Assembly: GCA_030639305.1 (NCBI GenBank)
Contig: DAOWCY010000047.1
Span: forward strand, 1-38,396
Direction: 5' to 3'
Length of the DNA stretch: 38,396 bases
From: JAGLQA01 sp023135565
GTDB lineage: Bacteria > Acidobacteriota > Aminicenantia > UBA2199
The position numbers and the translations under genes were made by a program. A model generated the notes under the pieces. The model was not told the origin of the DNA. It was given only the letters and a program-made list of their open reading frames with translations, and searched no databases. This document shows, piece by piece, positions 6,136 to 13,936 of the stretch. Numbering within the stretch: position 1 is the first letter of the stretch; each line of letters opens with the position of its first letter.

Positions 6136-7030
6136 GTTGAAACCATATGTCTACAAGATAAAAGGGGCAAAAAATTACGCTCTATTCGATATTTTGAACG
6201 GGAATTTTTACCGCCTCGAACCGGAAGGCGATCTAAAAGAACTGCGTAAAAACTTGCTGGAAGCCGGTTTGATTTTTCAAACCGAAGGCTGCGTGCCTTT
6301 TAAAGTGGAGATCGATCTTCATGACGAGTTAAATACAGTGCAGGTGAGAGAATTGCAGTTACGGCTCAACGGCAGCGGGGAAGACAACTGCCGCACCCGG
6401 AAAAAAAAGAAAGAGCCGAAGAGAGAAATGGACTTAGAAATTTTAGATTCGATAAAAGAGGCGTTCCACTTTATCCCGGTAAAAAAGGTAAGAGTAGAGG
6501 CAGAGAACCTGGAATTCGATAAGGTAAAAGAAATTATCTCAGGAGTGAAATTCGATAGTCTCGATCTTTTTATCGAGAAGGATGTGGATAAAAAAAGTTT
6601 GAAAACCATCGAGCAATCTTGCGAAAAAGAAAACAAGACTTTTTCTTATCACAAAAACGGTAAAAAAGAAGTGAGCGAAATGAAAGTTGAGGCATACGAT
6701 TTTTTTTACAACCGGCAGTTCAATCACTGTTTGGGGCACCAGGTGGCTATCGATTGCACTGGCGAGATAAAACCCTGCCTGTGGTCTAATGATGTGCTGG
6801 GAAATATAAAAAAAAATAATATTCACGATATGATTATTTCCGGGGTATTCGATAAATATTGGGAATTGACCAAAGATAAGATCGAAATATGTAAAGATTG
6901 TGAACTGCGTTATGCTTGTACGAACTGCCCTAATTCTTTTCTAAATAACGGCAGTCATCCGGGAGGGCATCCGGTTTTTTGTAATTATGACCCTTACACC
7001 GGCGCCCCGTGCGCACGGGGAGGCGATTAG
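6122..7030 (+). CDS. Pseudo-radical-SAM SPASM-domain peptide maturase partner
   Basis: The 302-residue protein begins with a PqqD/peptide-recognition-like region (KGAKNYALFDILNGNFYRL). The strand that should carry CxxxCxxC reads LQLRLNGSGEDNC, with only one Cys left, so radical SAM chemistry is unlikely. The C-terminal SPASM-like domain is intact: Cys 203, 219, 257, 260, 266, 269 and 287. This matches the plan of SPASM proteins in grasp-with-spasm and GG-Bacteroidales pseudo-rSAM systems, which work beside a peptide and a second enzyme. The start is GTG at 6122 with GGAGG upstream, overlapping the propeller gene by 14 bases. The last nine codons and the stop come from a REP-like repeat. Confidence 0.75.
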   Translation: MKRDRLKPYVYKIKGAKNYALFDILNGNFYRLEPEGDLKELRKNLLEAGLIFQTEGCVPFKVEIDLHDELNTVQVRELQLRLNGSGEDNCRTRKKKKEPKREMDLEILDSIKEAFHFIPVKKVRVEAENLEFDKVKEIISGVKFDSLDLFIEKDVDKKSLKTIEQSCEKENKTFSYHKNGKKEVSEMKVEAYDFFYNRQFNHCLGHQVAIDCTGEIKPCLWSNDVLGNIKKNNIHDMIISGVFDKYWELTKDKIEICKDCELRYACTNCPNSFLNNGSHPGGHPVFCNYDPYTGAPCARGGD

Positions 7031-7261
7031 CCGCTTCGCGGGGGGGTGTTTTTTGCTTCTAAATTATAAAAAGTTTTGTTCAAACTTTTTCAAAAGCCCC
7101 GCGGCGCGGGGAGCCTGTAAGCGGCTCCGCCGCAAGAGGCAGCGAGTGAGCGCTTTTGATTCTAATCATAAAAAGTTTTGTTCAAACTTTTTCAAAAGTT
7201 TGGCCCCCGGCAGGGCCGCCGGAGGCTTATAGGCTGGGTGCGCCGCACCCCCGCCGGAGGC
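7003..7261. repeat. Cluster of GC-rich hairpin repeats
   Basis: CCCCGTGCGCACGGGG at 7006-7021 overlaps the end of the upstream gene. AAAAAGTTTTGTTCAAAC occurs at 7069-7086 and again at 7170-7187; the second copy is followed by AAAGTTTGGCCCCCGGCAGG and GCCGCCGGAGGC, and then GGGTGCGCCGCACCC. The same modules recur at 16531-16589, 23375-23480, 25489-25545 and 29967-30138. With the next promoter this fills the 7031-7372 gap. Confidence 0.75.
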
Positions 7262-7270
7262 AAAATCTTT

Positions 7271-7299
7271 TTGTATTAGAACAACTTTTATGGTATGCT
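7271..7299 (+). promoter_or_regulatory. Possible sigma-70 promoter of the ABC exporter
   Basis: TTGTAT (7271-7276), 17 bases and TATGCT (7294-7299) stand just after the repeat cluster, 73 bases before the transporter start. The match is moderate; it suggests the exporter need not depend on the sigma-54 promoter. Confidence 0.4.
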
Positions 7300-7372
7300 T
7301 AGGGGAATCGTGAAGCGTGGGTCGTAGATCATGAATCGTAAATCGTAAATTTTGAACGGAGAAGAATTTAAT

Positions 7373-9067
7373 ATGACAGAAAAGAAAATCCACCCTTTGG
7401 ACACACAGACGCCCGGCAAAAAGAAAACAGGAAATTCACCTGTCCCCCAGGAAGAGAATACCCTCAAAGACATCGCCAAATTCATCGCCCCCTACTGGAA
7501 AAAAGGCATTATACCGGTACTTTTTTTACTGGTATCGACTATTATTTCGTTTGCTTACCCCATGTTCTCGAAGTGGGCTATCGACGGGGTAGTGCTAAAA
7601 AAAGATTATGACATGCTGCCCACTTTAGCTATCACCTTCCTAATTTTGATCCTGCTGCAGAGATTATTTTCCTACCTGAACCAAATCACCTTTTTTAAAT
7701 TCCAGAAAGACAGCATCTTAGACATCCAGGTCAACCTGCTGAGAAAAATATTCTACTATCCCATGGAATTTTTCGACAAAAACCACTCCGGTTACATGAT
7801 GGGCCGCATCAGGGGCGACGTAGCCGGTCTCAGCTATATTTTTTCCGAAGGGCTGGTTATGACTGTTATGGACTTTGTCAAATTTGCCGGGGTTTTTGTG
7901 ATCCTGATGACCATGAATGTCAAACTAACTTTGATTTCTGTCTGTATTCTCCCTTTCCTGCTTTTAAAAATCTTTAGTTCCAAAGCCGGCATCAAAAAGA
8001 TCAACGAAAAAATACTGGAAGAAAACGCCCGCTTAGAAAAGGAGTTATCCGATACGTTCCAGGGTATCGAAGTGTTTAAAAGTTTCTCCAAAGAAGAAGA
8101 AGGGATAAAACGCACCGAAGAAGGTATAACCGGCTTTCAACAAATAGAAGTGGAACGCAACCTAATTTTGTCTAAGTACAGGAGTATAATGGGTTTAATC
8201 GTTCATTTCGGTGAAGTGCTGCTGCTCTATTTCGGCATCGGCGAAGTGCTGGCCGGGAATTTAACCTTAGGCAGTTATATGGCTTTTTCAGGATATTTAA
8301 TGTTTCTTTATGGCCCCATAAGAAATCTGAGTACCCTGAACATACTCTTCGATTACGCCCAGCGGAGCTATAAGCGGATAAGAGAGCTGCTGGACATCCT
8401 GCCTGAGGACAGCGGCCCGGTGGAGATAGAGGAGATAGAGAGGATAGACGGCGAGAATCTGAGCTTCTCTTATGAGGGCCGGGCCGGGATCATAAAGGGT
8501 CTCGATTTTTCTATAAAAAAAGGCGATAAAGTTTTGGTAGAGGGTGAATCGGGCAGCGGCAAATCGACTTTGGTTAAGCTGCTGTTGGGATTGTACCGGC
8601 CCCAGGCTGGAGAGATTAAGTATAACGGCATCGACTTAAAAGAGATCGACCTGAAAAAATTAAGAGAGCGGGTGGGTTATATATCCCAGAATGTGTTTTT
8701 ATTCAATAAAACGGTAAAAGAGAACATCATCCTGGGCCACGAGGCTATCACCGATAAAGAACTGGAAAAATTGCTCCGGGAGTGCAAACTCGACAAAAGG
8801 ATAAACAGTTTTGAAAAGGGTTTGTACGAAGAGATTTCTGAGAAAGGATACAATTTTTCCGGCGGTGAGAGGCAGCGGATAGCGTTGGCCAGGGCGCTGG
8901 TTAAAGACCCGGAGATTATTATTATAGATGAAGGCACCTCGAACTTAGATGTAGAGACTGAAGAAGAAGTGCTGCAAAAGATAGAGGAAAAGTTCCACGA
9001 TAAGATCATCATCAGGGTGACTCACCGCCGGGCGGAGGACAGGGGATGGAAGAAGATTACCGTTTAA
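7373..9067 (+). CDS. ABC exporter, fused permease and ATPase
   Basis: This 564-residue half-transporter has an N-terminal six-helix exporter domain (about 45-330) and an ATPase domain with Walker A GESGSGKST (391-399), signature NFSGGE (494-499), Walker B IIIIDE (515-520) and an H-loop in RVTHR. The ATG at 7373 is chosen because GGAGAAG stands 8 bases before it; the upstream TTG at 7352 has no site. It lacks the N-terminal C39 peptidase domain seen in exporters that cut GG leaders. The protein ends about 14 residues after the H-loop, shorter than usual. Its place after the RiPP genes suggests peptide export, but this is inference. Confidence 0.88.
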   Translation: MTEKKIHPLDTQTPGKKKTGNSPVPQEENTLKDIAKFIAPYWKKGIIPVLFLLVSTIISFAYPMFSKWAIDGVVLKKDYDMLPTLAITFLILILLQRLFSYLNQITFFKFQKDSILDIQVNLLRKIFYYPMEFFDKNHSGYMMGRIRGDVAGLSYIFSEGLVMTVMDFVKFAGVFVILMTMNVKLTLISVCILPFLLLKIFSSKAGIKKINEKILEENARLEKELSDTFQGIEVFKSFSKEEEGIKRTEEGITGFQQIEVERNLILSKYRSIMGLIVHFGEVLLLYFGIGEVLAGNLTLGSYMAFSGYLMFLYGPIRNLSTLNILFDYAQRSYKRIRELLDILPEDSGPVEIEEIERIDGENLSFSYEGRAGIIKGLDFSIKKGDKVLVEGESGSGKSTLVKLLLGLYRPQAGEIKYNGIDLKEIDLKKLRERVGYISQNVFLFNKTVKENIILGHEAITDKELEKLLRECKLDKRINSFEKGLYEEISEKGYNFSGGERQRIALARALVKDPEIIIIDEGTSNLDVETEEEVLQKIEEKFHDKIIIRVTHRRAEDRGWKKITV

Positions 9068-9289
9068 CAAGGTCAAGAGGGTCAAGTTTTTAATTTTAGT
9101 GTTTTGCTTTAGGACAGGACGCCGCGGGCAGCGGTTAATTTGGAACCGCATGGATAAAATATGCTGAAATTGAAGACCTGATCGATATGATCCAACGGCC
9201 TTAAATCCTAAAATCAAAGACCTGACCCCCGATTACCCTCGAGACAAAAAAAAGAGAACAGGAAAAAAAATAATTTTTACACCGCGGAG
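9068..9289. other. Gene-free stretch
   Basis: I see no gene. The phrase AAATCAAAGACCTGACCCC at 9211-9229 resembles spacer phrases that recur near repeats in such genomes. Confidence 0.4.
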
Positions 9290-9318
9290 TTGAAAAACGG
9301 TTTTATTTTCTTTATAAT
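9290..9318 (+). promoter_or_regulatory. Sigma-70 promoter of the caspase-like peptidase
   Basis: TTGAAA (9290-9295), a 17-base spacer and TATAAT (9313-9318) lie 29 bases before the ATG at 9348. Confidence 0.7.
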
Positions 9319-9347
9319 GTCCATGAAAGTAAAAAGGAGGTATCGTG

Positions 9348-10862
9348 ATGAAAACAAAAATTACTATCATCGTAATGTTTTTTTTCCTCGTCGCTCTCGG
9401 TAGCGAAGCCGGTTGGGCGGTGAATCAAAAAAGGACTACCCGGAAGCGGAAGACCCCCAGGACCATTAAATTGACTCAAATGGTTAAAAAGGTTCATCTT
9501 GACTTTCGCAGTAAGGCCAGGGCGGGAGTGAAAACCGCCCTGACCCAGCAGAAAAGCTTCTTGTTAAAACAGGCGGATGTCCGCGAAGTGAAACAGTTGA
9601 AAGGCGCTAATCTTTTAGTGACCTTCAAGAGCGGCGAAAAGCTGGTGATGTTCTTAGGTAAAGATCGACTCGGTGCGGGAGCGGATGGCGGCGGGGATAA
9701 CGCCCAGGTTACATCTTCCCAAAAACAGGTAAAAAAGGTACAGCAGGCCAGGTTCAAAAAAATCCGGGCGTTCAAAAAAATTGTGCTGCTCCACTGCGCG
9801 CCGGACTCCCGCAAAGCCCTGATTTTCGACTGCCTGGAAGACGACTACAATGTAGTGAACCCCAAAGCGTGGCAGCAGGTGAGAAGCGATCTCATGGCGC
9901 TGGGCTACGTCGTCACCACGAGGCTTAACAATACCGCCAACCTTGCCAATGCCGCGGTAATCGATGACGGCAAATATGGCGTAGTGATGATGCGGGGGCA
10001 CGGAGGTGATTTAGACGGGGATTTCGGTTTCTTAGTACGCCCCTGGTACGATGAATGGCCCCCTGCCAACAGCGGTTACACGGGAACGATTCGCGCCAGC
10101 GCATACAACCATGCGGCGGGTGAGACGCAATTCGGCTATATCATTACCGGCCAGTTCAGTTCAACCTATTGGACGAACCAGCCGTTCCCGAAAACCATGT
10201 TTTTCTTAGAGAGCTGCCACGGAGCCGATCCCGGGGCCCTGCCGGGCATGCCCACCTGGACCGTCAATCACGGTGCGTCCGTGTGGTTGGGTTGGGATGA
10301 GTCGGTTAGTTTCAACTGCGGTGACAACGGCACCGTGTTGTTTTTCGATAAGTTGAAGAACGGCAATAATGTGGGGCAGGCTTTAGCTGCCGTGCATGCC
10401 ACCGGCTGCCTTCCGCCGACCCTGGTGGCTCATCCCGCGGGCAAGAACGGCTGCCGGCTGTCGGTATGGAGGAGTGACGGGAATGAGTCTTCCGTACCCA
10501 ATGCCCAGGATTTCAAGCTGCTTAAGTTAATTGCGGGATCATACCTCAGCGCCAGGATTTCTTTCTACGCGAGGCCCGGTTTCAGCAGTTTTTATTTTTA
10601 CGTGGATACCGGCGGCACAGCGGCGGCAGAAGTATTGGTGCGCTGTTACCCCGACAAATACGAAGTGAACAAACAGACGCAGCCCGGGCTTTACAACAAT
10701 AAGGTTTTTACCGGCACCCCATCGAAAAGCGGCGGCAGCTACCGCATCACAGTACCCTGGAACACCGCTTTCGGTTCGGCAAAAACTATTCGCGTTTGGC
10801 TGTACAACATGAGCGTCAAGGATCGTATCCCCAATAGCGGGTACGTTCTCGTTAAGAAGTGA
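9348..10862 (+). CDS. Secreted caspase-like (clan CD) cysteine peptidase
   Basis: The 504-residue protein has a signal peptide (cleavage near AGWA, residue 24) and a basic region. A prodomain-like segment (about 40-108) ends LVTFKSGEKLVMFLGKDRL. The peptidase-like domain has the His motif MRGHGG (His 218) and the Cys motif FLESCHG (Cys 290), the dyad layout of clan CD (caspase, clostripain, gingipain). The C-terminal 120 residues look like a beta-sandwich (SFYFYVDTGGTAAAEVLV). GGAGG stands 7 bases before the ATG at 9348; a GTG lies at 9345. The prodomain is matched by the separate lipoprotein encoded at 11092. Family placement within clan CD is not certain. Confidence 0.75.
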   Translation: MKTKITIIVMFFFLVALGSEAGWAVNQKRTTRKRKTPRTIKLTQMVKKVHLDFRSKARAGVKTALTQQKSFLLKQADVREVKQLKGANLLVTFKSGEKLVMFLGKDRLGAGADGGGDNAQVTSSQKQVKKVQQARFKKIRAFKKIVLLHCAPDSRKALIFDCLEDDYNVVNPKAWQQVRSDLMALGYVVTTRLNNTANLANAAVIDDGKYGVVMMRGHGGDLDGDFGFLVRPWYDEWPPANSGYTGTIRASAYNHAAGETQFGYIITGQFSSTYWTNQPFPKTMFFLESCHGADPGALPGMPTWTVNHGASVWLGWDESVSFNCGDNGTVLFFDKLKNGNNVGQALAAVHATGCLPPTLVAHPAGKNGCRLSVWRSDGNESSVPNAQDFKLLKLIAGSYLSARISFYARPGFSSFYFYVDTGGTAAAEVLVRCYPDKYEVNKQTQPGLYNNKVFTGTPSKSGGSYRITVPWNTAFGSAKTIRVWLYNMSVKDRIPNSGYVLVKK

Positions 10863-10948
10863 GGAGAGGAATTATCCTCTGAGAGACCTGCCGGGCGTGC
10901 TCTTTCGAGCCGCCCGGTACGGTTCCGGCGAGTACAGCGAAAAAAATA

Positions 10949-10974
10949 GTTAAGCTGGGGTTTTCCAGCTTAAC
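10949..10974. terminator. Hairpin after the peptidase gene
   Basis: GTTAAGCTGG pairs perfectly with CCAGCTTAAC across a 6-base loop. A run of seven A lies just upstream, so the T-run is on the minus strand. In the plus direction a second small hairpin, GGGGTC-GGC-GACCCC, follows at 10983-10997. It may mark the end of the peptidase transcript, but it is a better terminator on the minus strand. Confidence 0.4.
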
Positions 10975-11091
10975 CGGCACAGGGGTCGGCGACCCCACCC
11001 TATAAAAGTAGAAAAAACGACAGGTTGTAAAAACAGTGTGTTTTTCCAGCAAATTTTTACAGGATAATAATATACAGGGAAGGAGGTCGAT

Positions 11092-11442
11092 ATGAACAAA
11101 ATCGCAGCCCTCATTTTTTGCTTTATTTTAATTTTTTTTTGTGCGCCTGCCTGTGACAACGGGGACGGCTCTGCTCCCGGGAAACAGGAGGAGCAGGGGA
11201 GGTCCGCGGCCGGGCCGGGACAGGAGATAACCGTGACAGCATTAATAAAAGAAGCCCATGCAGCGTACGACAAGGCTATCGAAAACGGCAAGACGAAAGA
11301 AGAGGCGGCAAAGGTAGCGGCTGATTTCTTAGAGTCTAAGGACATTGTGAAAGAAGTCAAAATAACGTCGGCGGACAGCATTCGTGTAATATTTACGAAC
11401 AAAGAGGAAGCGCTGTTGATGTTGGGAAGAGGTAGATTATAG
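11092..11442 (+). CDS. Small lipoprotein resembling the peptidase prodomain
   Basis: The 116-residue protein has a lipoprotein signal with lipobox APAC (Cys 21). Residues about 45-116 align with residues 40-108 of the peptidase at 9348: an alpha-helical start (LIKEAHAAYDKA versus MVKKVHLDFRSKA), then KDIVKEVKI versus ADVREVKQL, and VIFTNKEEALLMLGRGRL versus VTFKSGEKLVMFLGKDRL. It thus looks like a free-standing prodomain attached to a membrane, which could inhibit or chaperone the neighbouring protease. AGGAGG precedes the ATG. The similarity is by eye over about 65 residues. Confidence 0.75.
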   Translation: MNKIAALIFCFILIFFCAPACDNGDGSAPGKQEEQGRSAAGPGQEITVTALIKEAHAAYDKAIENGKTKEEAAKVAADFLESKDIVKEVKITSADSIRVIFTNKEEALLMLGRGRL

Positions 11443-11484
11443 CGAAAACAGCCCCAGCCTTCCTCCAGCCCCGGTACGATTTTT

Positions 11485-11540
11485 TGCACGAAAATGAACT
11501 AAGCGCGAAATAAGGGGAAATGATCGACCTCATAAAAGCG
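11485..11540 (-). pseudogene. Relic 3' end of a DUF4143-type ATPase gene
   Basis: Positions 11485-11536 match 12319-12370 with about five differences in 52 bases. The second copy is the 3' end of the DUF4143 gene at 12333. Translated on the minus strand this copy reads YEVDHFPLFRA-stop against YGVDHFPLFRT-stop, so it is a leftover gene end rather than a random repeat. The rest of that gene is missing. Confidence 0.6.
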
Positions 11541-11632
11541 GGCGTGGGCCCGCACCTGTCTGCGTGCGGGTACGCACAGGTTTCAAGTTCCCGCTGTCAG
11601 GTGGCTTTTTTTTCAAGCTTAGTCTTGAAAAA
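11540..11632. repeat. GC-rich hairpins and TTCAAGCTTAGTCTTGAA element
   Basis: GCGGGCGTGGGCCCGC and a CCTGT...ACAGG stem-loop (11556-11581) are followed by GGTGGC and TTTTTTCAAGCTTAGTC with TTGAAAAAA (11608-11632). The latter shares its 3' half with the leader elements at 776 and 13968, but lacks the 5' ACATGGCGGTAAT block. It overlaps the end of the PIN gene. Confidence 0.5.
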
Positions 11633-12020
11633 ACGCTCTTTTGTTAATCAGATCAGACAAATAAATGATGTTGAGCCCCTGTATCTTAAATAAACGTTCA
11701 TCATCACTGACTAACGTTAAATGGTTAACTAACGCCGCTGCGCAAATCACCGCATCAGGCAGCTTTATGTTTTTTTTCTTTCTTAATTCGATTGCTTTGT
11801 CCTTTATTTCCCTGGTGATGTTTATTATACATGATCCTGGAAGTAATTTTTTTATCGAAGCTTCATCTTCTTCAGTCAAATTTTTAAACGAAAGTAATTC
11901 GATTTCAGTAATTATTGAAACAAAAAAAACTCCTTATTTATTTTTGAAACTAAAATTGGCATTTTCATCTTTTAATAAATTTATGATTGCATTCGTGTCC
12001 AGCAGGTATTTACCACTCAT
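11619..12020 (-). pseudogene. PIN-domain toxin (VapC-like) with internal stop codon
   Basis: The full frame starts at ATG 12018-12020 (MSGKYLLDTNAIINLL) and runs to 11619 for 133 codons, but a TAA at 11934-11936 interrupts it after residue 28. Reading through gives one continuous PIN domain with the acidic residues LLDTN, TEIELL and LPDAVICAA, and LVSDDERLF near the end, so the loss is a single nonsense change without frameshift. The start overlaps the antitoxin gene by 11 bases, the normal toxin-antitoxin arrangement. The ribonuclease is probably inactive. A downstream restart would lack the first catalytic Asp. Confidence 0.8.
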
Positions 12021-12231
12021 CTCTTAGTTCCTTTTGATATTCTATACCTTCCGGGAATTTTCTGAATACCCCTTTACACTGCATTAAATTTTTTAAAGGG
12101 ACTCCCTGGGGTTCTTCTGCTTCCATATTTTCAACAATGGTAATAAACACCTTTGCTCTTTTCACCTCGATCTTCTCATACAGGGGGAAAATTTTACCTT
12201 CATCATAAATAGCTTCTATCGTTTCATACAT
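12010..12231 (-). CDS. Antitoxin of the PIN pair (AF2212/AbrB-like)
   Basis: This 73-residue protein begins MYETIEAIYDEGKIFPLYE, which matches the opening of small AF2212/DUF104-type antitoxins, followed by a KVFITIVEN strand. The C-terminal half (GVPLKNLMQCKGVFRKFP) would wrap the toxin. AGGAG lies upstream and a good sigma-70 promoter is at 12266-12294. Its toxin partner is broken by a stop codon, so the pair looks like a decaying module in which the antitoxin survived. Confidence 0.7.
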   Translation of the reverse strand: MYETIEAIYDEGKIFPLYEKIEVKRAKVFITIVENMEAEEPQGVPLKNLMQCKGVFRKFPEGIEYQKELRDEW

Positions 12232-12265
12232 CCTATTATCTCCTGATATTTTTAATTACGCTTAT

Positions 12266-12294
12266 ATATTAAAACGAAAAAACAATTTTGTCAA
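12266..12294 (-). promoter_or_regulatory. Sigma-70 promoter of the antitoxin/toxin pair
   Basis: On the minus strand: TTGACA (12294-12289), 17-base spacer, TAATAT (12271-12266). The antitoxin ATG is 35 bases downstream. Confidence 0.65.
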
Positions 12295-12332
12295 CTTTTC
12301 CGGGATTATCTTTCTTCGTGCACGAAAATGAA

Positions 12333-13658
12333 TTAAGTGCGAAATAAAGGAAAATGATCGACCCCATAAAGAGGATAATTGCACAGATTCTTCTCCTGCT
12401 TGAAATTCAAAAGAGTGGCTCGCGATAATACCTGAGGGGAATACTTCTCACCGAAATATTTCAAACTGGTCTTTCTCCTACTGGTTCCTGCTTTCACTTC
12501 CAGGGGATAAAGCCTTTCGTCATATTGAACGATAAAATCAACCTCAGCCGCGCTTCCGCTGCTCCAATAGTAAAGCTCCTTCATGTGAACATCCCGGTAC
12601 AAAGCTCCGGCCATCAACTCCTGGGCCGCATAATTTTCAGTAAAAGCGCCGTTGTAACCGGAAAAAAGGCGGTTCCCTTCAACGATAGTCCGGGCGGAGA
12701 TGTTCAAGAGGGCGCCTAAAAGTCCAATATCCAACAGGTATAATTTGAAAATATTATCTTCTTTATAACCGCTCAAGGGCAGTTTCGGCGTTTTGATGTT
12801 ATAAGATTTGTACACTAAACCGGCATCCACCAACCAGCGGATCGCTTCATGATAATCCCTGGCCCGGGCATTTTTCGATATTTCCGAGTATTTAAACTTC
12901 TTGTTCTCTTTTGCCAGTTGCCCGGGAATGGCATACCAGGCGTCGGTAACCCGGACAGCTTCGCTCTTAGAGGTATGTTTCGAGAAATCATGCAAATAGG
13001 TTGACAAAATGTCAGCCTGGATTTGCCGGATTTTTTTCAGGTTCTTGTCTTCCAGGTAGCTTTTTATCGCCTCAGGCATGCCGCCGGTAAAAAAATACAT
13101 TTTCAAAAAGTCGATCAATTCCTCATGAAAAACAGTGGGCAGCGGTTCGAAATCCTTTTTGTTTTGCAGGTATTCCCGCAGCATCTTTTTGCCCACTGCT
13201 TCTAAGTATTCCGCGAAAGTGAAAGGATAAAGGTTCAAAAAAGTCACTTTTCCTACGGGGAAAGGTGCCGAATGACCCAATTTTAGACCCAAAAGCGATC
13301 CGGCGGCTGCGATATGGTATCGGTTGGCTTTTTCATTAAAATATTTTAATGCGGTCAGGGTTTCCGGGGAATTTTGTACTTCATCGAAAATGATCAGGGT
13401 CTTTTGGGGTAATATCCGGACTTCACTATAAATGGAGAGCCTTTCGATGATTTTTTCGGGCTGAATCCTGCCGCTGAAAAAGATATTAAGACCCGGGTCT
13501 TCTTCAAAATTGAAATAAGCGGTATTAGTATACTCTTTTTTCCCGAACTCTTTTAAGATATAGGTTTTGCCTACCTGCCGCGCACCCTTTAATATCAAAG
13601 GTTTTCGCGTGTTCGATTGTTTCCACTGCAGCAGTTCGTTATAAAAATCACGTTTCAT
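12333..13658 (-). CDS. AAA ATPase with DUF4143 domain
   Basis: The 441-residue protein has Walker A GARQVGKT (about 25-32), Walker B LIIFDEVQ, and AAA_14-type motifs (AAGSLLG). The C-terminal DUF4143 domain carries a nuclease-like pattern EVDFIVQ...PLEVKAG typical of PD-(D/E)xK folds. These proteins are widespread and of unclear role; some are thought to be linked to mobile elements or defence. The 3' end is duplicated as a relic at 11485-11540. No strong ribosome site precedes the ATG. The upstream region is the 32-bp tandem repeat array. Confidence 0.85.
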   Translation of the reverse strand: MKRDFYNELLQWKQSNTRKPLILKGARQVGKTYILKEFGKKEYTNTAYFNFEEDPGLNIFFSGRIQPEKIIERLSIYSEVRILPQKTLIIFDEVQNSPETLTALKYFNEKANRYHIAAAGSLLGLKLGHSAPFPVGKVTFLNLYPFTFAEYLEAVGKKMLREYLQNKKDFEPLPTVFHEELIDFLKMYFFTGGMPEAIKSYLEDKNLKKIRQIQADILSTYLHDFSKHTSKSEAVRVTDAWYAIPGQLAKENKKFKYSEISKNARARDYHEAIRWLVDAGLVYKSYNIKTPKLPLSGYKEDNIFKLYLLDIGLLGALLNISARTIVEGNRLFSGYNGAFTENYAAQELMAGALYRDVHMKELYYWSSGSAAEVDFIVQYDERLYPLEVKAGTSRRKTSLKYFGEKYSPQVLSRATLLNFKQEKNLCNYPLYGVDHFPLFRT

Positions 13659-13673
13659 GGTAACTCTTTAATA

Positions 13674-13850
13674 CCAAAAAACGTGAAAAAAATCAAGAGA
13701 AAACTCCCAAAAACGTGAAGTTTTTTAAAAAAATACTCCCAAAAACGTGAAGATTTCCGAAAATAAACCCCGAAAAACGTGAAAAATTCAGGAAATTATC
13801 TCCCAAAAACGTGAAGATTTCCGAAAATAAACCCCGAAAAACGTGAAAAA
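13674..13850. repeat. Six-copy tandem repeat, about 32-bp period
   Basis: CCCAAAAACGTGAA-type units start at 13674, 13706, 13738, 13769, 13802 and 13833, giving steps of 32, 32, 31, 33 and 31. A higher-order 64-bp unit (13738-13786 and 13802-13850) is almost identical. The array lies just upstream of the minus-strand DUF4143 gene. On that strand the unit reads TTCACGTTTTTGGG. A low-complexity frame across it is considered spurious. Confidence 0.85.
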
Positions 13851-13936
13851 AAAGCCGCCTTCGGCGGGAGAAGTGTGAGAATATGTAAAACATGCCGGTA
13901 GATAAATTTCGGCAGTGGCACTGGGGCTGTTTTTAC

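Noticed and set aside
6987..7232. 81-residue ORF after the SPASM gene
   Set aside because: It is composed of translated hairpin repeats (KKFCSNFFKS appears twice).
12525..13205. Plus-strand ORFs over the DUF4143 gene
   Set aside because: They are shadow frames without ribosome sites.
13674..13850. CRISPR array
   Set aside because: The units are only about 14 bp, the intervening bases are themselves repeated, and there are no unique spacers or cas genes.
13693..13893. 66-residue Phe-rich protein on the minus strand
   Set aside because: It is the tandem repeat translated; it has no ribosome site and its repeats (FTFLG, FSRFSG) merely reflect the DNA repeat.
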